NCBI GenBank assembly: GCA_963829705.1 | Contig: CAWHJN010000003.1 | Span: 62,001 to 126,000, forward strand | DNA from: CAWHJN01 sp963829705 | GTDB taxonomy: Bacteria; Bacteroidota; Rhodothermia; Rhodothermales; BA12 | DNA length: 64,000 nucleotides | Reading direction: 5' to 3' | In this document: one piece after another, positions 17,427-26,515 of the stretch | How the letters are laid out: each line of letters opens with the position of its first letter | How positions within the stretch are numbered: position 1 is the stretch's first letter | Position numbers and translations under genes: made by a program | The notes under the pieces: generated by a model | The model's database searches: none | Seen by the model: only the letters and a program-made list of their open reading frames with translations | What the model was told of the DNA's origin: nothing

Positions 17427-19277
17427 TCAGCCCGTCTGCGTGTCTATCTGGTAGTGCGCGGCAATGCGGCGGGCGGCGGCTTTGCCTGCGACCTCCGCGA
17501 GCGCCTGCTCATCGGCCTCGCGCACACGCCTGACGGAGCCGAAGGCACGCAGCAGCTTGCGCGCCGTCACCGCGCCCACGCCGGGGATGTCGAGCAGTTC
17601 GGTGTTGAGCGTTTTGAGCTGCCGCTGCTTGCGCTGGAAGGTCACGGCAAAACGGTGCGCTTCGTTACGGACGCGCTGCAACAGCTGCAAGCTCGCGCTC
17701 GCGCGCGGGATGAGCACGCTGTCGGTGTCGCCGGGAAAGAAGACTTCTTCGAGGCGCTTCGCCAGCCCCACGACGGGAAATTTGCCGTACACCTCAGCCT
17801 CCTTCAGTGCCGCCACCGCGCTCGAAAGCTGCCCCTTTCCGCCGTCGATGACGACGAGACCGGGCCACGGGCCGTTTTCTTCGAGTAGCCGCTTGTACCG
17901 CCGCCCCACGACCTCGCGCATCGACTGGAAATCGTCAGGTTTGCCTTCTTCCACCGTGCGGACTTTGTAATGCCGGTACGCGCTCTTTTTGGGCACGCCG
18001 TTTTCGAAGACGACGCACGAGGCGACGGTCCCCGTGCCCCCGAGATGCGAGATGTCGAAACACTCGATGTGGCGCGGCAGCGCGGGCAGCTTCAAGTCGC
18101 GCCCGAGCGCCTCGACGGCGTGCGGCACCCGGTTCTCGTCACGCGCCTGCTTCTGCTGCTTCCACTCTTCGAGCAGCAGCCGGGCGTTGCTCTCGGCCAT
18201 GCCCATCAGCCCGGCCTTGTCGCCGCGCTCGGGGACTTTCAGCGCGACCTTCCGGCCCCGGTGCTCGCGCAAAAACGCCTCGATGATCCCGGCGTCCTCG
18301 GGTGCCGTCGAGAGGAGCACCTCGTCGGGAAAGAACGCGGCCTCGGTGTAATAGCTCTCCAACAGCGTCTGCATGAGTTCGGCTTCGGAGCGCCCTTCGA
18401 GGCGGCGCAAATAATGGTGCTGCCGCCCGATGACGGTGCCCTCGCGGATCTTGAACAGCACGCCGCAGGCCACGTCCTCCTCGCGGTCGAGGCAGAGCGC
18501 GAACACGTCGCGGTCGCCGCCTTCCGCCGACACCACCTTCTGCTTCTCGCTGTACACGTCGAGCGCGCGGATCTGGTCGCGCCGCTCGGCGGCGTCCTCA
18601 AAGCGGTGCGCGGCGGCGAGGCGCTGCATGTCGTCGGTGAGCAGCGTTTTCAGCTCGCGGGTGTGGCCGTTGAGCAGCTTCTCGATGCGCGCGATGGTCT
18701 GGTTGTAGTCCTCCTCCGACTGCTCACCGATGCACGGGGCCGCGCACTTTTTGATGTGGTACTCGAGGCACGCCTGGTACTTGCCCGCCGCGATGGGCTC
18801 GGGCGCGAGGTTGAGGCTGCACGTCCGCAGCTTGAACATCGACCGGATGGCGTCGAGCACGCGGTGCATGTTCTTGACGTCGGTGTACGGGCCGAAGTAC
18901 TTCGAGCCGTCCTTGACGACGCGCCGCGTGGGGAAAATGCGCGGGAAACGCTCGTTCTTGATGCAGATCCACGGGTACGTCTTGTCGTCCTTGAGGTTGA
19001 CGTTGTAGCGCGGCTTGAGCTTCTTGATGAGGTTGTTTTCGAGGATCAGCGCCTCGGCCTCGGTGTCGGTGACGATGATCTCTACGTCTGCGATCTTGCG
19101 GACGAGCGCGGTCAACCGGGCATCGCGCGGGCGGCCCTCCTGGAAATACGACCGGACGCGGTTGCGGAGGTTTTTGGCCTTGCCGACGTAGATCGTCTTG
19201 TCGTCGGCGTCTTTGTGCTGGTACACGCCGGGCCCGGTGGGCAGGTGGGCGAGCTTTTCCTGGAGTTCAGGCGTCAT
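17427..19277 (-). CDS. uvrC: UvrC, excinuclease ABC subunit C
   Basis: 616 residues, normal for the family. The order is: GIY-YIG nuclease (PTGPGVYQHKDADDKTIYVG, 13-32), the cysteine cluster region (CSLNLAPEPI...CLEYHIKKCAAPCIG), and the UVR motif (near 205-235). The RNase-H-like C-terminal nuclease follows (HIECFDISHLGGTGTVASCV, VVIDGGKGQLSSA). Tandem helix-hairpin-helix motifs close the protein (DIPGVGAVTARKLLRAFGSV). It makes both incisions in nucleotide excision repair with UvrA and UvrB. Stands alone here. Confidence 0.98.
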   Translation of the reverse strand: MTPELQEKLAHLPTGPGVYQHKDADDKTIYVGKAKNLRNRVRSYFQEGRPRDARLTALVRKIADVEIIVTDTEAEALILENNLIKKLKPRYNVNLKDDKTYPWICIKNERFPRIFPTRRVVKDGSKYFGPYTDVKNMHRVLDAIRSMFKLRTCSLNLAPEPIAAGKYQACLEYHIKKCAAPCIGEQSEEDYNQTIARIEKLLNGHTRELKTLLTDDMQRLAAAHRFEDAAERRDQIRALDVYSEKQKVVSAEGGDRDVFALCLDREEDVACGVLFKIREGTVIGRQHHYLRRLEGRSEAELMQTLLESYYTEAAFFPDEVLLSTAPEDAGIIEAFLREHRGRKVALKVPERGDKAGLMGMAESNARLLLEEWKQQKQARDENRVPHAVEALGRDLKLPALPRHIECFDISHLGGTGTVASCVVFENGVPKKSAYRHYKVRTVEEGKPDDFQSMREVVGRRYKRLLEENGPWPGLVVIDGGKGQLSSAVAALKEAEVYGKFPVVGLAKRLEEVFFPGDTDSVLIPRASASLQLLQRVRNEAHRFAVTFQRKQRQLKTLNTELLDIPGVGAVTARKLLRAFGSVRRVREADEQALAEVAGKAAARRIAAHYQIDTQTG

Positions 19278-19333
19278 CGGAGGCGCAACTGGTGGCCTCT
19301 GTCAACGATGTGCGGGGAGGCGGGTTCAGCAAC

Positions 19334-19370
19334 GAAAAAACCCGACGGGCCCTGGAGACCCGTCGGGTTT
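19334..19370 (-). terminator. Intrinsic terminator after the S41 peptidase gene
   Basis: AAACCCGACGGG (19338-19349) pairs with CCCGTCGGGTTT (19359-19370). On the minus strand the stem is followed by a T run. It lies 20 bases after the S41 peptidase stop and upstream of uvrC. Confidence 0.92.
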
Positions 19371-19389
19371 GAAACCGAATCCACCTGCG

Positions 19390-21048
19390 TCAGCGCGTCA
19401 GCATGGCCAGGTTTTCGGCGCGGCCCCACAACTCCATCGCCTGCTTTACCACGTCATCCGCTGGCATCACGATGGGATAGAAAAACTCGCTGCCGTAGAG
19501 GTTGCGCGCCAGGTAGCCCTTGATGCGCGCTTCGAGTTCGGCGCGGTGCGTGGCGAGCTCGCTCCTCAAATACACGCCCTTGCGCGGGTTCACGTCGGCC
19601 TGCGTGTCGGTGAACGTCAGCCGGTCTTCGGCCTGGAGATACGTCGTGAAAGCGTTCCAGATCTCGGGCGACACGGTGAAGTCACGCACGAAATGGTCGG
19701 GGTCGTCGCCCCACGTGGCGCGCAGCGCCTTTTCGTGCTCGTCGAAGTGCGCGCGGGCAAACTGGAAGTCGAACGCCCGGTTGCCCACGCCCAGAATGAT
19801 CGACGACGTGTCCGGCACGACGACGAAGTCCGGCAGGATGCCGCCGCCGCCAAAGACGGTGCGCCCGTGGTCGGTTTCGAACTTGAGCGAATCCGGGACG
19901 GACTCGATGTAATCCGTCGGGCTCAACATCGACTGGTTGAGGCTGGCGTACTTGTCCTCGTAATACTGCTCGAAGCCTTCGCCCCGCGTGTAGGGCGTCT
20001 GGATGAGGCGGCCCACAGGCGTGTAGTAGCGCGAGATCGTCATCTGGAGCACACTGCCATCCGACAGCGGAAACTGCGCCTGCACGAGCCCCTTGCCGAA
20101 CGTGCGCCGCCCGACGAGCAGGGCGCGGTCGTGATCCTGGAGGGCACCCGAAACGATCTCCGAGGCCGACGCCGACCGCTCGTTGACGAGCACGATCACC
20201 GGCTCGTCCTCGAACATGCCGCCTGCGGTGGCGCGGTCGATGTTGTTGTACTGCGTGTTGCGCGAGCGCGTCGAGACGATGACCTGGCCCGCGTGCAGCA
20301 TCTCGTCTGCCATGCCAACGGCCGAGCGCATGACGCCGCCGGGGTTGTCGCGCAGGTCGAGGACGAGGCGTTTCATGCCCTTGCTGCGCAGCATCTGCAT
20401 CTTGTCGCGGAACTCGTCGTGCGTCGTCTGCGCGAAGTGGTTGATGCGGATAAAGCCCGTCTGCTCGTCGAGCATGAAGGCGGTGTCGACGGTGTAGATG
20501 GGAATGCGGGCCCGCGTGATGTTGAACGAGAGCGGCTCGCGCACGCCCGGGCGTGCCAGCGTCACGCGCACCTGGGTGCCCACGTCGCCTTTGAGGTAGA
20601 GGCGGATGTCGTCCTCGTCGAAGCCGACGGCGCTGGTGTCGTCGATGCCCACGATGCGGTCGCCGGGCATGATGCCGGCCTTTTCGCTCGGCCCGTTGGC
20701 GACCGTCGTGATGACGCGGGCGGTGTCGTCGGGGACTTCGAACATGATGCCGACGCCGCCAAACGATCCCTGAAAGCCTTCCTGGACTTCCTTGAGGTCT
20801 TCCGCCGAGATGTATGCCGAGTGGGGGTCGAGGCGTTCGAGCATCCCTTCGATAGCGCTCTCGGCGAGCTTGTCGGCGTCGACATCGTCCACGTATTGCT
20901 GGTTGACGACGAGGAAGGCGTCTTCGAGCTTGCGGAGCTGCTTGAGCGCGTCGGGGCTCGAGCGGTGCGATTCGAGGGTCATGCCCACGATGGCTCCGAG
21001 ACAGAGCAGCAGCAGGGCGGGGAGCGCGTAGCGGACGAGAGGTTTCAT
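19390..21048 (-). CDS. S41 C-terminal processing peptidase
   Basis: 552 residues with an N-terminal membrane anchor or signal (LVRYALPALLLLCLGAIVG). A PDZ domain (GGVGIMFEVPDDTARV...GIMPGDRIVGID) precedes the S41 protease core (LVLDLRDNPGGVM). The catalytic Ser lies in NERSASASEIVSGALQDH and the Lys in VGRRTFGKGLVQ. A C-terminal extension of ~150 residues is typical of Bacteroidota CtpA homologues. It would process or degrade periplasmic proteins. Start at 21048 is chosen because it gives the hydrophobic anchor directly. Confidence 0.93.
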   Translation of the reverse strand: MKPLVRYALPALLLLCLGAIVGMTLESHRSSPDALKQLRKLEDAFLVVNQQYVDDVDADKLAESAIEGMLERLDPHSAYISAEDLKEVQEGFQGSFGGVGIMFEVPDDTARVITTVANGPSEKAGIMPGDRIVGIDDTSAVGFDEDDIRLYLKGDVGTQVRVTLARPGVREPLSFNITRARIPIYTVDTAFMLDEQTGFIRINHFAQTTHDEFRDKMQMLRSKGMKRLVLDLRDNPGGVMRSAVGMADEMLHAGQVIVSTRSRNTQYNNIDRATAGGMFEDEPVIVLVNERSASASEIVSGALQDHDRALLVGRRTFGKGLVQAQFPLSDGSVLQMTISRYYTPVGRLIQTPYTRGEGFEQYYEDKYASLNQSMLSPTDYIESVPDSLKFETDHGRTVFGGGGILPDFVVVPDTSSIILGVGNRAFDFQFARAHFDEHEKALRATWGDDPDHFVRDFTVSPEIWNAFTTYLQAEDRLTFTDTQADVNPRKGVYLRSELATHRAELEARIKGYLARNLYGSEFFYPIVMPADDVVKQAMELWGRAENLAMLTR

Positions 21049-21250
21049 AAACGTGAGGTCGGCGGGCGAGGACCGGGACGGGTGCAAAAGTCGCGCCCCA
21101 AGATAGCCGCTACGAAGAGCGGGTGAAGCGTGAATGCGTGGCGCGCGCATGGGTTCGGACGGTGCGACTACAATGTTGCACGTATGTCCCTGTGCGCGCC
21201 TCGTTTAGGTGTAGCTTTCCCGGCTCCTCTCACCCATCTCCTGACTCATT

Positions 21251-21727
21251 ATGACGGCCCCTTCCGTCGTGTCCGCGCGCACGCCCGCCTTTGACGCCGC
21301 CCTCCCTTCCATCGCGCAAGCCGTGCAGGCGGGCACTGGAATGTGCCTGCTTTTCGAGGATGCCTCCGAAGAAGCGCGGCAGCAGGCGCTCGGGCGTCTC
21401 AAAGAGGCGACGAAGCTGTCGCTGCATCAGGTCAGCCTCGACACCCTCTTCGACGAGCGCCCGATGGCCGTGCAGGGCAACCTCCGCGAGACGTTCGACG
21501 CGGCGGGCGAAGCGCCGTCGATCCTGTGCTTCGACCACGCCGACGCCTTTTTCCGCAAGGACGACCGGCAGGGCGAGGCCGACGACCGCGACCACGATGC
21601 CCTCACGCCCATCACCTACCTCTTCGACCGCATCGAGGCGTTCACGGGCGTCGTAGTGCTGTGCATGAAATCGCCCGCGTACATCGAAGAAGCCCGCCCC
21701 AATGCAGACGTGGTGGTGACATTTTGA
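21251..21727 (+). CDS. Degenerate AAA-ATPase-like protein without Walker A
   Basis: 158 residues. APSILCFDHADAFFRKDDRQ followed by PITYLFDRIEAFTGVVVLCMKSP closely resembles the Walker B to sensor-1 part of bacterial AAA ATPases (usual form FFDEADALFGKR ... LLQRIEAFEGLVILATN). The Walker B Glu is replaced by His and there is no Walker A before it. It cannot be a standard ATPase. The product may be a regulatory relic or scaffold. No partner AAA gene is near. Start at ATG 21251. Confidence 0.55.
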   Translation: MTAPSVVSARTPAFDAALPSIAQAVQAGTGMCLLFEDASEEARQQALGRLKEATKLSLHQVSLDTLFDERPMAVQGNLRETFDAAGEAPSILCFDHADAFFRKDDRQGEADDRDHDALTPITYLFDRIEAFTGVVVLCMKSPAYIEEARPNADVVVTF

Positions 21728-21863
21728 GGAGCTGGGGACATTTTCGGGCGCGCGAAAGCCAGAAGCACGCTACCGCCCTCTCCGACCGTCATGTTGCGCG
21801 GAGGCCGCAGGCCGCAGTCGAAACATAACGGCCGCCTGCTGACGAGAGCGCTGGTGGCCAGCC

Positions 21864-21890
21864 CCTTCGACCCACGTTGCTCGCTCAGGG
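21864..21890. repeat. CCTTCGAC...GCTCAGG intergenic repeat, copy 1
   Basis: CCTTCGACCCACGTTGCTCGCTCAGGG-type element. A second copy in the window (33744-33761, CCTTCGACTGCGCTCAGG) lies between argD and argF'. This word is a widespread bacterial intergenic repeat; its palindromic ends suggest a small non-coding mobile element. The rest of 21728-22010 holds no gene. Confidence 0.45.
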
Positions 21891-22010
21891 TGACGGTTTC
21901 AAGCGGCATCGGCAGAGGAACCCGGATTTCTCCCTACCCGAACCCCACCCTTCTTCACAGCCCTTCCATTTGCCCCCTACGGGCCTCCGCCGTATCATAG
22001 GTGTTCAGAT

Positions 22011-22082
<72 letters not shown>

Positions 22083-22091
22083 CTCAGAAAG

Positions 22092-22120
22092 GGCCGGTAC
22101 CGTGCGTACCGGCCTTTTTT
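22092..22120 (+). terminator. Intrinsic terminator after tRNA-fMet
   Basis: GGCCGGTAC (22092-22100) pairs perfectly with GTACCGGCC (22106-22114) around a 5-base loop, followed by six T. It ends the tRNA transcript before the agmatine deiminase start at 22145. Confidence 0.93.
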
Positions 22121-22144
22121 CGTTTACCCTTTTTCCGCCCCGCC

Positions 22145-23185
22145 ATGTCTACCTCGCCATCCGACCCCACGCACTACCGAATGCCCGCCGAGTGGGAGCC
22201 GCACGAGGCCACCTGGTGGTCGTGGCCGCACAGCGAGGACACGTGGCCGCACGAGCTGCCCGAGGTCGAGAAGGCCCTGGCGCTGGCCGTCAAGGCCCTT
22301 GCCCGCCACGAACGCGTGTGCATCGGCACGCTCGATGCCGCGCACGAAACGCACATCCGCGCGGTGCTCGACGCGGCGCAGGTGCGCGGCGAGGTGGCCT
22401 TCTACCCCGTCCCCACCGACGATGCGTGGGCGCGCGACCACGGCGCGATCTTCGTCACGCACCGCGAGACCGGCGCGCGGGCGGCGACCGTGTGGGGCTT
22501 CAACGCGTGGGGCGACAAGTACCCGCACGCGCTCGACGCGCAGGTGAGCCGCCAGATGGCCGCGCTTTTCGACGCGCCCATCCTCGACGGCGGCATGGTG
22601 CTCGAAGGCGGCTCCATCGAACCCAACGGGTACGGCGCGTTGCTGACCACGCGCGCCTGTTTGTTGCACCCCAACCGCAACGACGGGCTGGGGCAGGACG
22701 AGATCGAGGCGCGCCTGAAAACGTACCTGGGTGCCGATCACATCCTCTGGCTCGGCGACGGCATCGCGGGCGACGACACCAACGGCCACATCGACGACCT
22801 GACGCGCTTCGTAAGCGAGGACACCGTCGTGACGGTCGTGGAGGACGACAAGGAGGACGTGAACTACGACGCGCTCCAGGAAAACCTCGAACGCCTCCAC
22901 ACCATGACGCTCAAAGACGGGCGGCCGCTGAAGGTCGAGACGCTGCCGATGCCGCGCCCCGTCGTCACGCGCGGCGTGCGGCTGCCCGCCTCCTACGCCA
23001 ACTTCTACGTGGCCAACGGCGTGGTGATCGTCCCCACCTACGACGAGAAGACCGACGGCGCGGCACTCCAAACGCTGTCGCGCTTTTTCCCCGACCGCGA
23101 GATCGTGCCCGTGCCGTGCCGCGACGTCGTGTGGGGCCTCGGCGCGCTGCACTGCCTCACGCAGCAGGTGCCCGCCGGGCGCTGA
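22145..23185 (+). CDS. aguA: Agmatine deiminase
   Basis: 346 residues of the peptidyl-arginine-deiminase-like family. RMPAEWEPHEATWWSWPH lies at the N-terminus and PTDDAWARDHGAIFV holds the substrate-binding Asp. LEGGSIEPNG, then DTNGHIDDLTRFV with the catalytic His, and the nucleophile Cys in WGLGALHCLTQQVP follow. It converts agmatine to N-carbamoylputrescine and ammonia in the cytoplasm, feeding putrescine synthesis. Neither the amidohydrolase (AguB) nor arginine decarboxylase is adjacent. The promoter must lie in the short stretch after the tRNA terminator. Confidence 0.95.
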   Translation: MSTSPSDPTHYRMPAEWEPHEATWWSWPHSEDTWPHELPEVEKALALAVKALARHERVCIGTLDAAHETHIRAVLDAAQVRGEVAFYPVPTDDAWARDHGAIFVTHRETGARAATVWGFNAWGDKYPHALDAQVSRQMAALFDAPILDGGMVLEGGSIEPNGYGALLTTRACLLHPNRNDGLGQDEIEARLKTYLGADHILWLGDGIAGDDTNGHIDDLTRFVSEDTVVTVVEDDKEDVNYDALQENLERLHTMTLKDGRPLKVETLPMPRPVVTRGVRLPASYANFYVANGVVIVPTYDEKTDGAALQTLSRFFPDREIVPVPCRDVVWGLGALHCLTQQVPAGR

Positions 23186-23281
23186 AACCCGCAGTCGGTT
23201 ACGTTTTTGCATCGGAAAGGGATCGGGCGACAGGTGGCACCGCTGCCGCGTTTCGCCCCCTCCTCCTTGCCTGCCCCGCCG

Positions 23282-24454
23282 ATGCTGTCCATCAAACGCT
23301 ACACCTTCCTGCTCGCCGCGCTCGTCGCCCCGCTGGTGGCGCACGCGCAGACGGCGCCGCCTGCCCAGCGCTCCCTGCTCGACGACACGCTCGTCCGCTT
23401 CCAGGCCGAGCGGGGGCTCGACGCCCTTTACAACCTCGACTTCGACCGGGCCGATCAGCACTTCCGCTCTATCGCGCAGCGCCACCCCGACCACCCCATC
23501 GGGCCGTTTCTGATGGCGCTCACGACGTGGTGGGAAATCCTGCTCGACCTCACCGACACGAACCACGACGCCGCGTTTTACCAGCAGATGGACGACGTCA
23601 TCGCCCGGTGCAACACCCTACTGCGGCGCGACCCGAACAGCTTTGATGCACGGTTTTTCAAAGGCGCGGCGCTGGGCTTCCGGGGCAGGCTGCGCTCCAA
23701 CCGCGGCGAGTACGTCCGGGCGGCCTCCGACGGCAAGGACGCCATGGACTACGTGCTGGGCGCGGCGCGCTCGAACCCCGACAAGGCCGACTTCCAGTTC
23801 GGCAAGGGTATCTACGACTACTACGCCGACGTCGTCCCGAGCCGCTACCCGATTGCAAAGCCGCTGATGGCGTTTCTACCACGCGGCAACTCCGAACGGG
23901 GGCTGCGGCTGCTCGAAAAGACGGCGGCAGAGGGCACCTACCTGAAAGCCGAGGCGCACTATTTTCTCGCGCAGATCTACTACCTGTTCGAGCAGGATTA
24001 CGGCAAGACGCGCGAGCACGTGACGTGGCTGCGGCATGCCTACCCTGCCAACCCGTTTTTCCACGCCATCGAGGCCCGCGTGTACGCCCGGTGGGGCTAC
24101 TGGGACGAGGCGCGACAGGCGTTTGGCGAGATCCTGCGGCGCTACAAGCAGCGGCAGAAAGGCTACTCGCCGGGCGTCGCCGAACAGGCACTCTACTACC
24201 TCGCGCGCGGCGAGAGCGTGCGCGGCGACCACCGGGCCGCACTGGGCTACCTCAACCAGCTCGAAGCCCTCTCGGCGCGCACGAAAACCGACACGTATTT
24301 CAAGGTGATGGGGCGGCTGCGGCAGGGCCTTGCCTACGACGCGCTCGGGCAGCGCAAGCAGGCCATCGCCCGGTACCAGCAGGTGCTGAAAATGCGCGAT
24401 GTGGGCCGCAGCCACGAGCAGGCGCGGCGCTACCTGGAGCAGGCGTATCGGTAA
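23282..24454 (+). CDS. Secreted tetratricopeptide-repeat protein
   Basis: 390 residues with a signal peptide (MLSIKRYTFLLAALVAPLVAHA). Helical repeats of the TPR type run through the mature protein: LYNLDFDRADQHFRSIAQRHPDHP, AEAHYFLAQIYYLFEQDYGK, RWGYWDEARQAFGEILRRY and QGLAYDALGQRKQAIARYQQV. It probably sits in the periplasm as a protein-binding scaffold; no catalytic motif is seen. Similar proteins are common in Rhodothermota and otherwise uncharacterised. Confidence 0.8.
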   Translation: MLSIKRYTFLLAALVAPLVAHAQTAPPAQRSLLDDTLVRFQAERGLDALYNLDFDRADQHFRSIAQRHPDHPIGPFLMALTTWWEILLDLTDTNHDAAFYQQMDDVIARCNTLLRRDPNSFDARFFKGAALGFRGRLRSNRGEYVRAASDGKDAMDYVLGAARSNPDKADFQFGKGIYDYYADVVPSRYPIAKPLMAFLPRGNSERGLRLLEKTAAEGTYLKAEAHYFLAQIYYLFEQDYGKTREHVTWLRHAYPANPFFHAIEARVYARWGYWDEARQAFGEILRRYKQRQKGYSPGVAEQALYYLARGESVRGDHRAALGYLNQLEALSARTKTDTYFKVMGRLRQGLAYDALGQRKQAIARYQQVLKMRDVGRSHEQARRYLEQAYR

Positions 24455-24592
24455 AGAGGGCGGGTAGACGCTCGCTGCGCTCGCTTGTGGTGGGCAGTTG
24501 GTGGTAGGTTGCGGGTCGAGCAGGGCCACTCCCCTCTCCCCTACCAACGACAAGCCCGCGCAGCGAGCGTCCACCAACGACCCACTACCCCC

Positions 24593-25768
24593 GTGAAAAT
24601 CACCCTCAAACCCGGGAAAGACCGCGCCGTGCGGCAGGGATACCCCTGGGCCTTCCAGAACCAGATCGCCCGCGCCGATGGCAACCCGCAGACGGGCGAC
24701 GTGGTAGCGCTCCACGCGGCGGGCGGCGACTTTCTGGGCCGCGGCTTCTACCACGCCACCTCGCTCATCGGCGTTCGCCTCGTCACACGCGACGCCGAAG
24801 TAGCCATCGACCGGGCGTTTTTCGAGGAAAAGCTGCGGTCGGCGCTGGCGCTGCGCGAGGCGTTCTTCGCGGGCAGCCAGCACTACCGGCTGGCGTATGG
24901 CGAGAGCGACGGGTTGCCCGGCACCACGCTCGACCGCTACGGCGACGTCGTCGCCTTCACGACGCTGTGCTACGGCATGGAGCAACGCCGCGAGATGCTG
25001 CTCGACGCGCTCGAAGCCGTCGCCGGCCCCCTCACCATCGTCGAGCGCAACGACCATCCGCTGCGCGCCAAAGACGACCTGCCACAATCGACGGGGGTGC
25101 TGCGCGGCACCTACGGCGGTCCGCAAAAGGTGGAAGAGGACGGCGTGGTGTACGAGGTGGACGTGCTCGGCGGGTTGAAAACGGGCTTTTTTCTCGACCA
25201 GCGTCTCAACCGGCAGATCGTGCGGCGGCTGGCGAAGGGGCGGCGGGTGCTCGACGTGTTCTGCGCCGACGGCGGTTTCGGCCTGCACGCGGCAAAGGGC
25301 GGCGCGGCGTCCGTGCGCTTTCTCGACAGCTCGCAGGACGCGCTGGATCGGGCCCGCCGCAACGCCGAACTCTCCGGCCTCGACGCGTCCACGCTCGCCT
25401 TCGAGCGCGCCGACGCCCTCGAAAAGCTGGGCCGCATGGTGGACGAACAGCAGCACTACGACCTCGTCGTCCTCGACCCCCCCGCCTTCGCCAAGAGCCG
25501 CCGCCACGCCGATGAGGCCATGAAGGCATACCAGCGCATCAACATCACCGGCTTCCAGTTGCTCGCGCCCGGCGGCATCCTGGCCACGGCGTCGTGCTCG
25601 CAGGCCGTCAGCGAGGCGGATTTCCTGAAGGCCGTGCGCTACAGCGCGCGCAAGGCAGGCGTGGCGCTGCGGCAGCTCTACCGCGGCGAGCAGTCCCCCG
25701 ACCACCCCATCCTCGACGCGATGCCGGAGACCGAGTACCTCAAATTCTACGTGTTTCAGGTGGTGTAG
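24593..25768 (+). CDS. RlmI-like class I rRNA (cytosine-C5) methyltransferase
   Basis: 391 residues from a GTG start. The N-terminal PUA domain (VKITLKPGKDRAVRQGYPWAF) is followed by the RlmI middle domain (AYGESDGLPGTTLDRYGDVV, SEDDLPQ-type loop, GLKTGFFLDQRLNR). The SAM domain has VLDVFCADGGFGLHAA (motif I), DLVVLDPPAFAKS (motif IV) and a cysteine in ATASCSQAV (motif VI). RlmI modifies C1962 of 23S rRNA in E. coli; the exact site here is inferred. The spacer before it contains an inverted repeat (GACGCTCGCTGCGC ... GCGCAGCGAGCGTC, about 24466-24571). Confidence 0.9.
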   Translation: MKITLKPGKDRAVRQGYPWAFQNQIARADGNPQTGDVVALHAAGGDFLGRGFYHATSLIGVRLVTRDAEVAIDRAFFEEKLRSALALREAFFAGSQHYRLAYGESDGLPGTTLDRYGDVVAFTTLCYGMEQRREMLLDALEAVAGPLTIVERNDHPLRAKDDLPQSTGVLRGTYGGPQKVEEDGVVYEVDVLGGLKTGFFLDQRLNRQIVRRLAKGRRVLDVFCADGGFGLHAAKGGAASVRFLDSSQDALDRARRNAELSGLDASTLAFERADALEKLGRMVDEQQHYDLVVLDPPAFAKSRRHADEAMKAYQRINITGFQLLAPGGILATASCSQAVSEADFLKAVRYSARKAGVALRQLYRGEQSPDHPILDAMPETEYLKFYVFQVV

Positions 25769-25854
25769 GCGCAAGCACGTAACATGCGCCACGCAACACG
25801 CGCGCCGGGTACCGCGTGAGCAAACAGGTTGTAGTACGTATCTGATGCCCGCTG

Positions 25855-26511
25855 ATGTCCTGGTTTAGCTCGAGCCCCAAGGTTCACGTCAGCATGAAGC
25901 GCGCGCTCGTGGGCGGGGCCGTCGCGGCAGGGATCACGGCGTCGCTGTCGGTCGCCGTCGGGCAGGTGAGCGCGTGGGAGGCCGAGGCGCTGTTGCAGGC
26001 CACCCAGCCCACGACCCGGTTTCTGTGCTCGGCCATCATGACGGTCTCGGCCACGATTCTGGCCCTCATGCTCACCGTCATCGGCATCAGCCGCAACACC
26101 GAGCACCCCATCCAGCGGTCGTTCTACCAGCGTTTGCAGCAGGTGGCGCTGCTCGACGTGATCACGTTCGTGTGCGCGTCCATCCTGCTACTCTCGCTCA
26201 TCATGCCGTTTGGCGAGGACACCGAGATTCCGCAGGCGTGGTACGTGGCGATCTACTACACCGTCACCGTCTCGTCGGCCCTCATCGGCGGCCTGCTCAT
26301 TTCCGTCGTGCTGATGCTCTACGGCGCCGTCCACGACATCGTGATGCTCTTCTGGAGCGACGACAGCCCGGCCCTCGACCGCGAAAAGATGGAAGCGCAG
26401 CAGGAAGAAGAAGCCCGGCAGCAGGCCGACCGCGCCGAGGAAGAAGCGGAGCAGGCAGAGGCCGAGGCCGACCGCGCCGAGCAGGAAGCCGACCGTGCCG
26501 AGCAGGCATGA
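25855..26511 (+). CDS. Membrane protein with charged coiled-coil tail
   Basis: 218 residues. Four hydrophobic segments: ALVGGAVAAGITASLSVAV, IMTVSATILALMLTVIGI, VITFVCASILLLSLIM and AIYYTVTVSSALIGGLL. The C-terminal ~45 residues are almost only Glu, Ala, Gln, Arg and Asp in a heptad-like repeat (QADRAEEEAEQAEAEADRA). This would be a cytoplasmic coiled coil or a low-complexity helix. No family recognised. Convergent with the DinB-like gene (4 bases apart). Confidence 0.7.
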   Translation: MSWFSSSPKVHVSMKRALVGGAVAAGITASLSVAVGQVSAWEAEALLQATQPTTRFLCSAIMTVSATILALMLTVIGISRNTEHPIQRSFYQRLQQVALLDVITFVCASILLLSLIMPFGEDTEIPQAWYVAIYYTVTVSSALIGGLLISVVLMLYGAVHDIVMLFWSDDSPALDREKMEAQQEEEARQQADRAEEEAEQAEAEADRAEQEADRAEQA

Positions 26512-26515
26512 CCGC

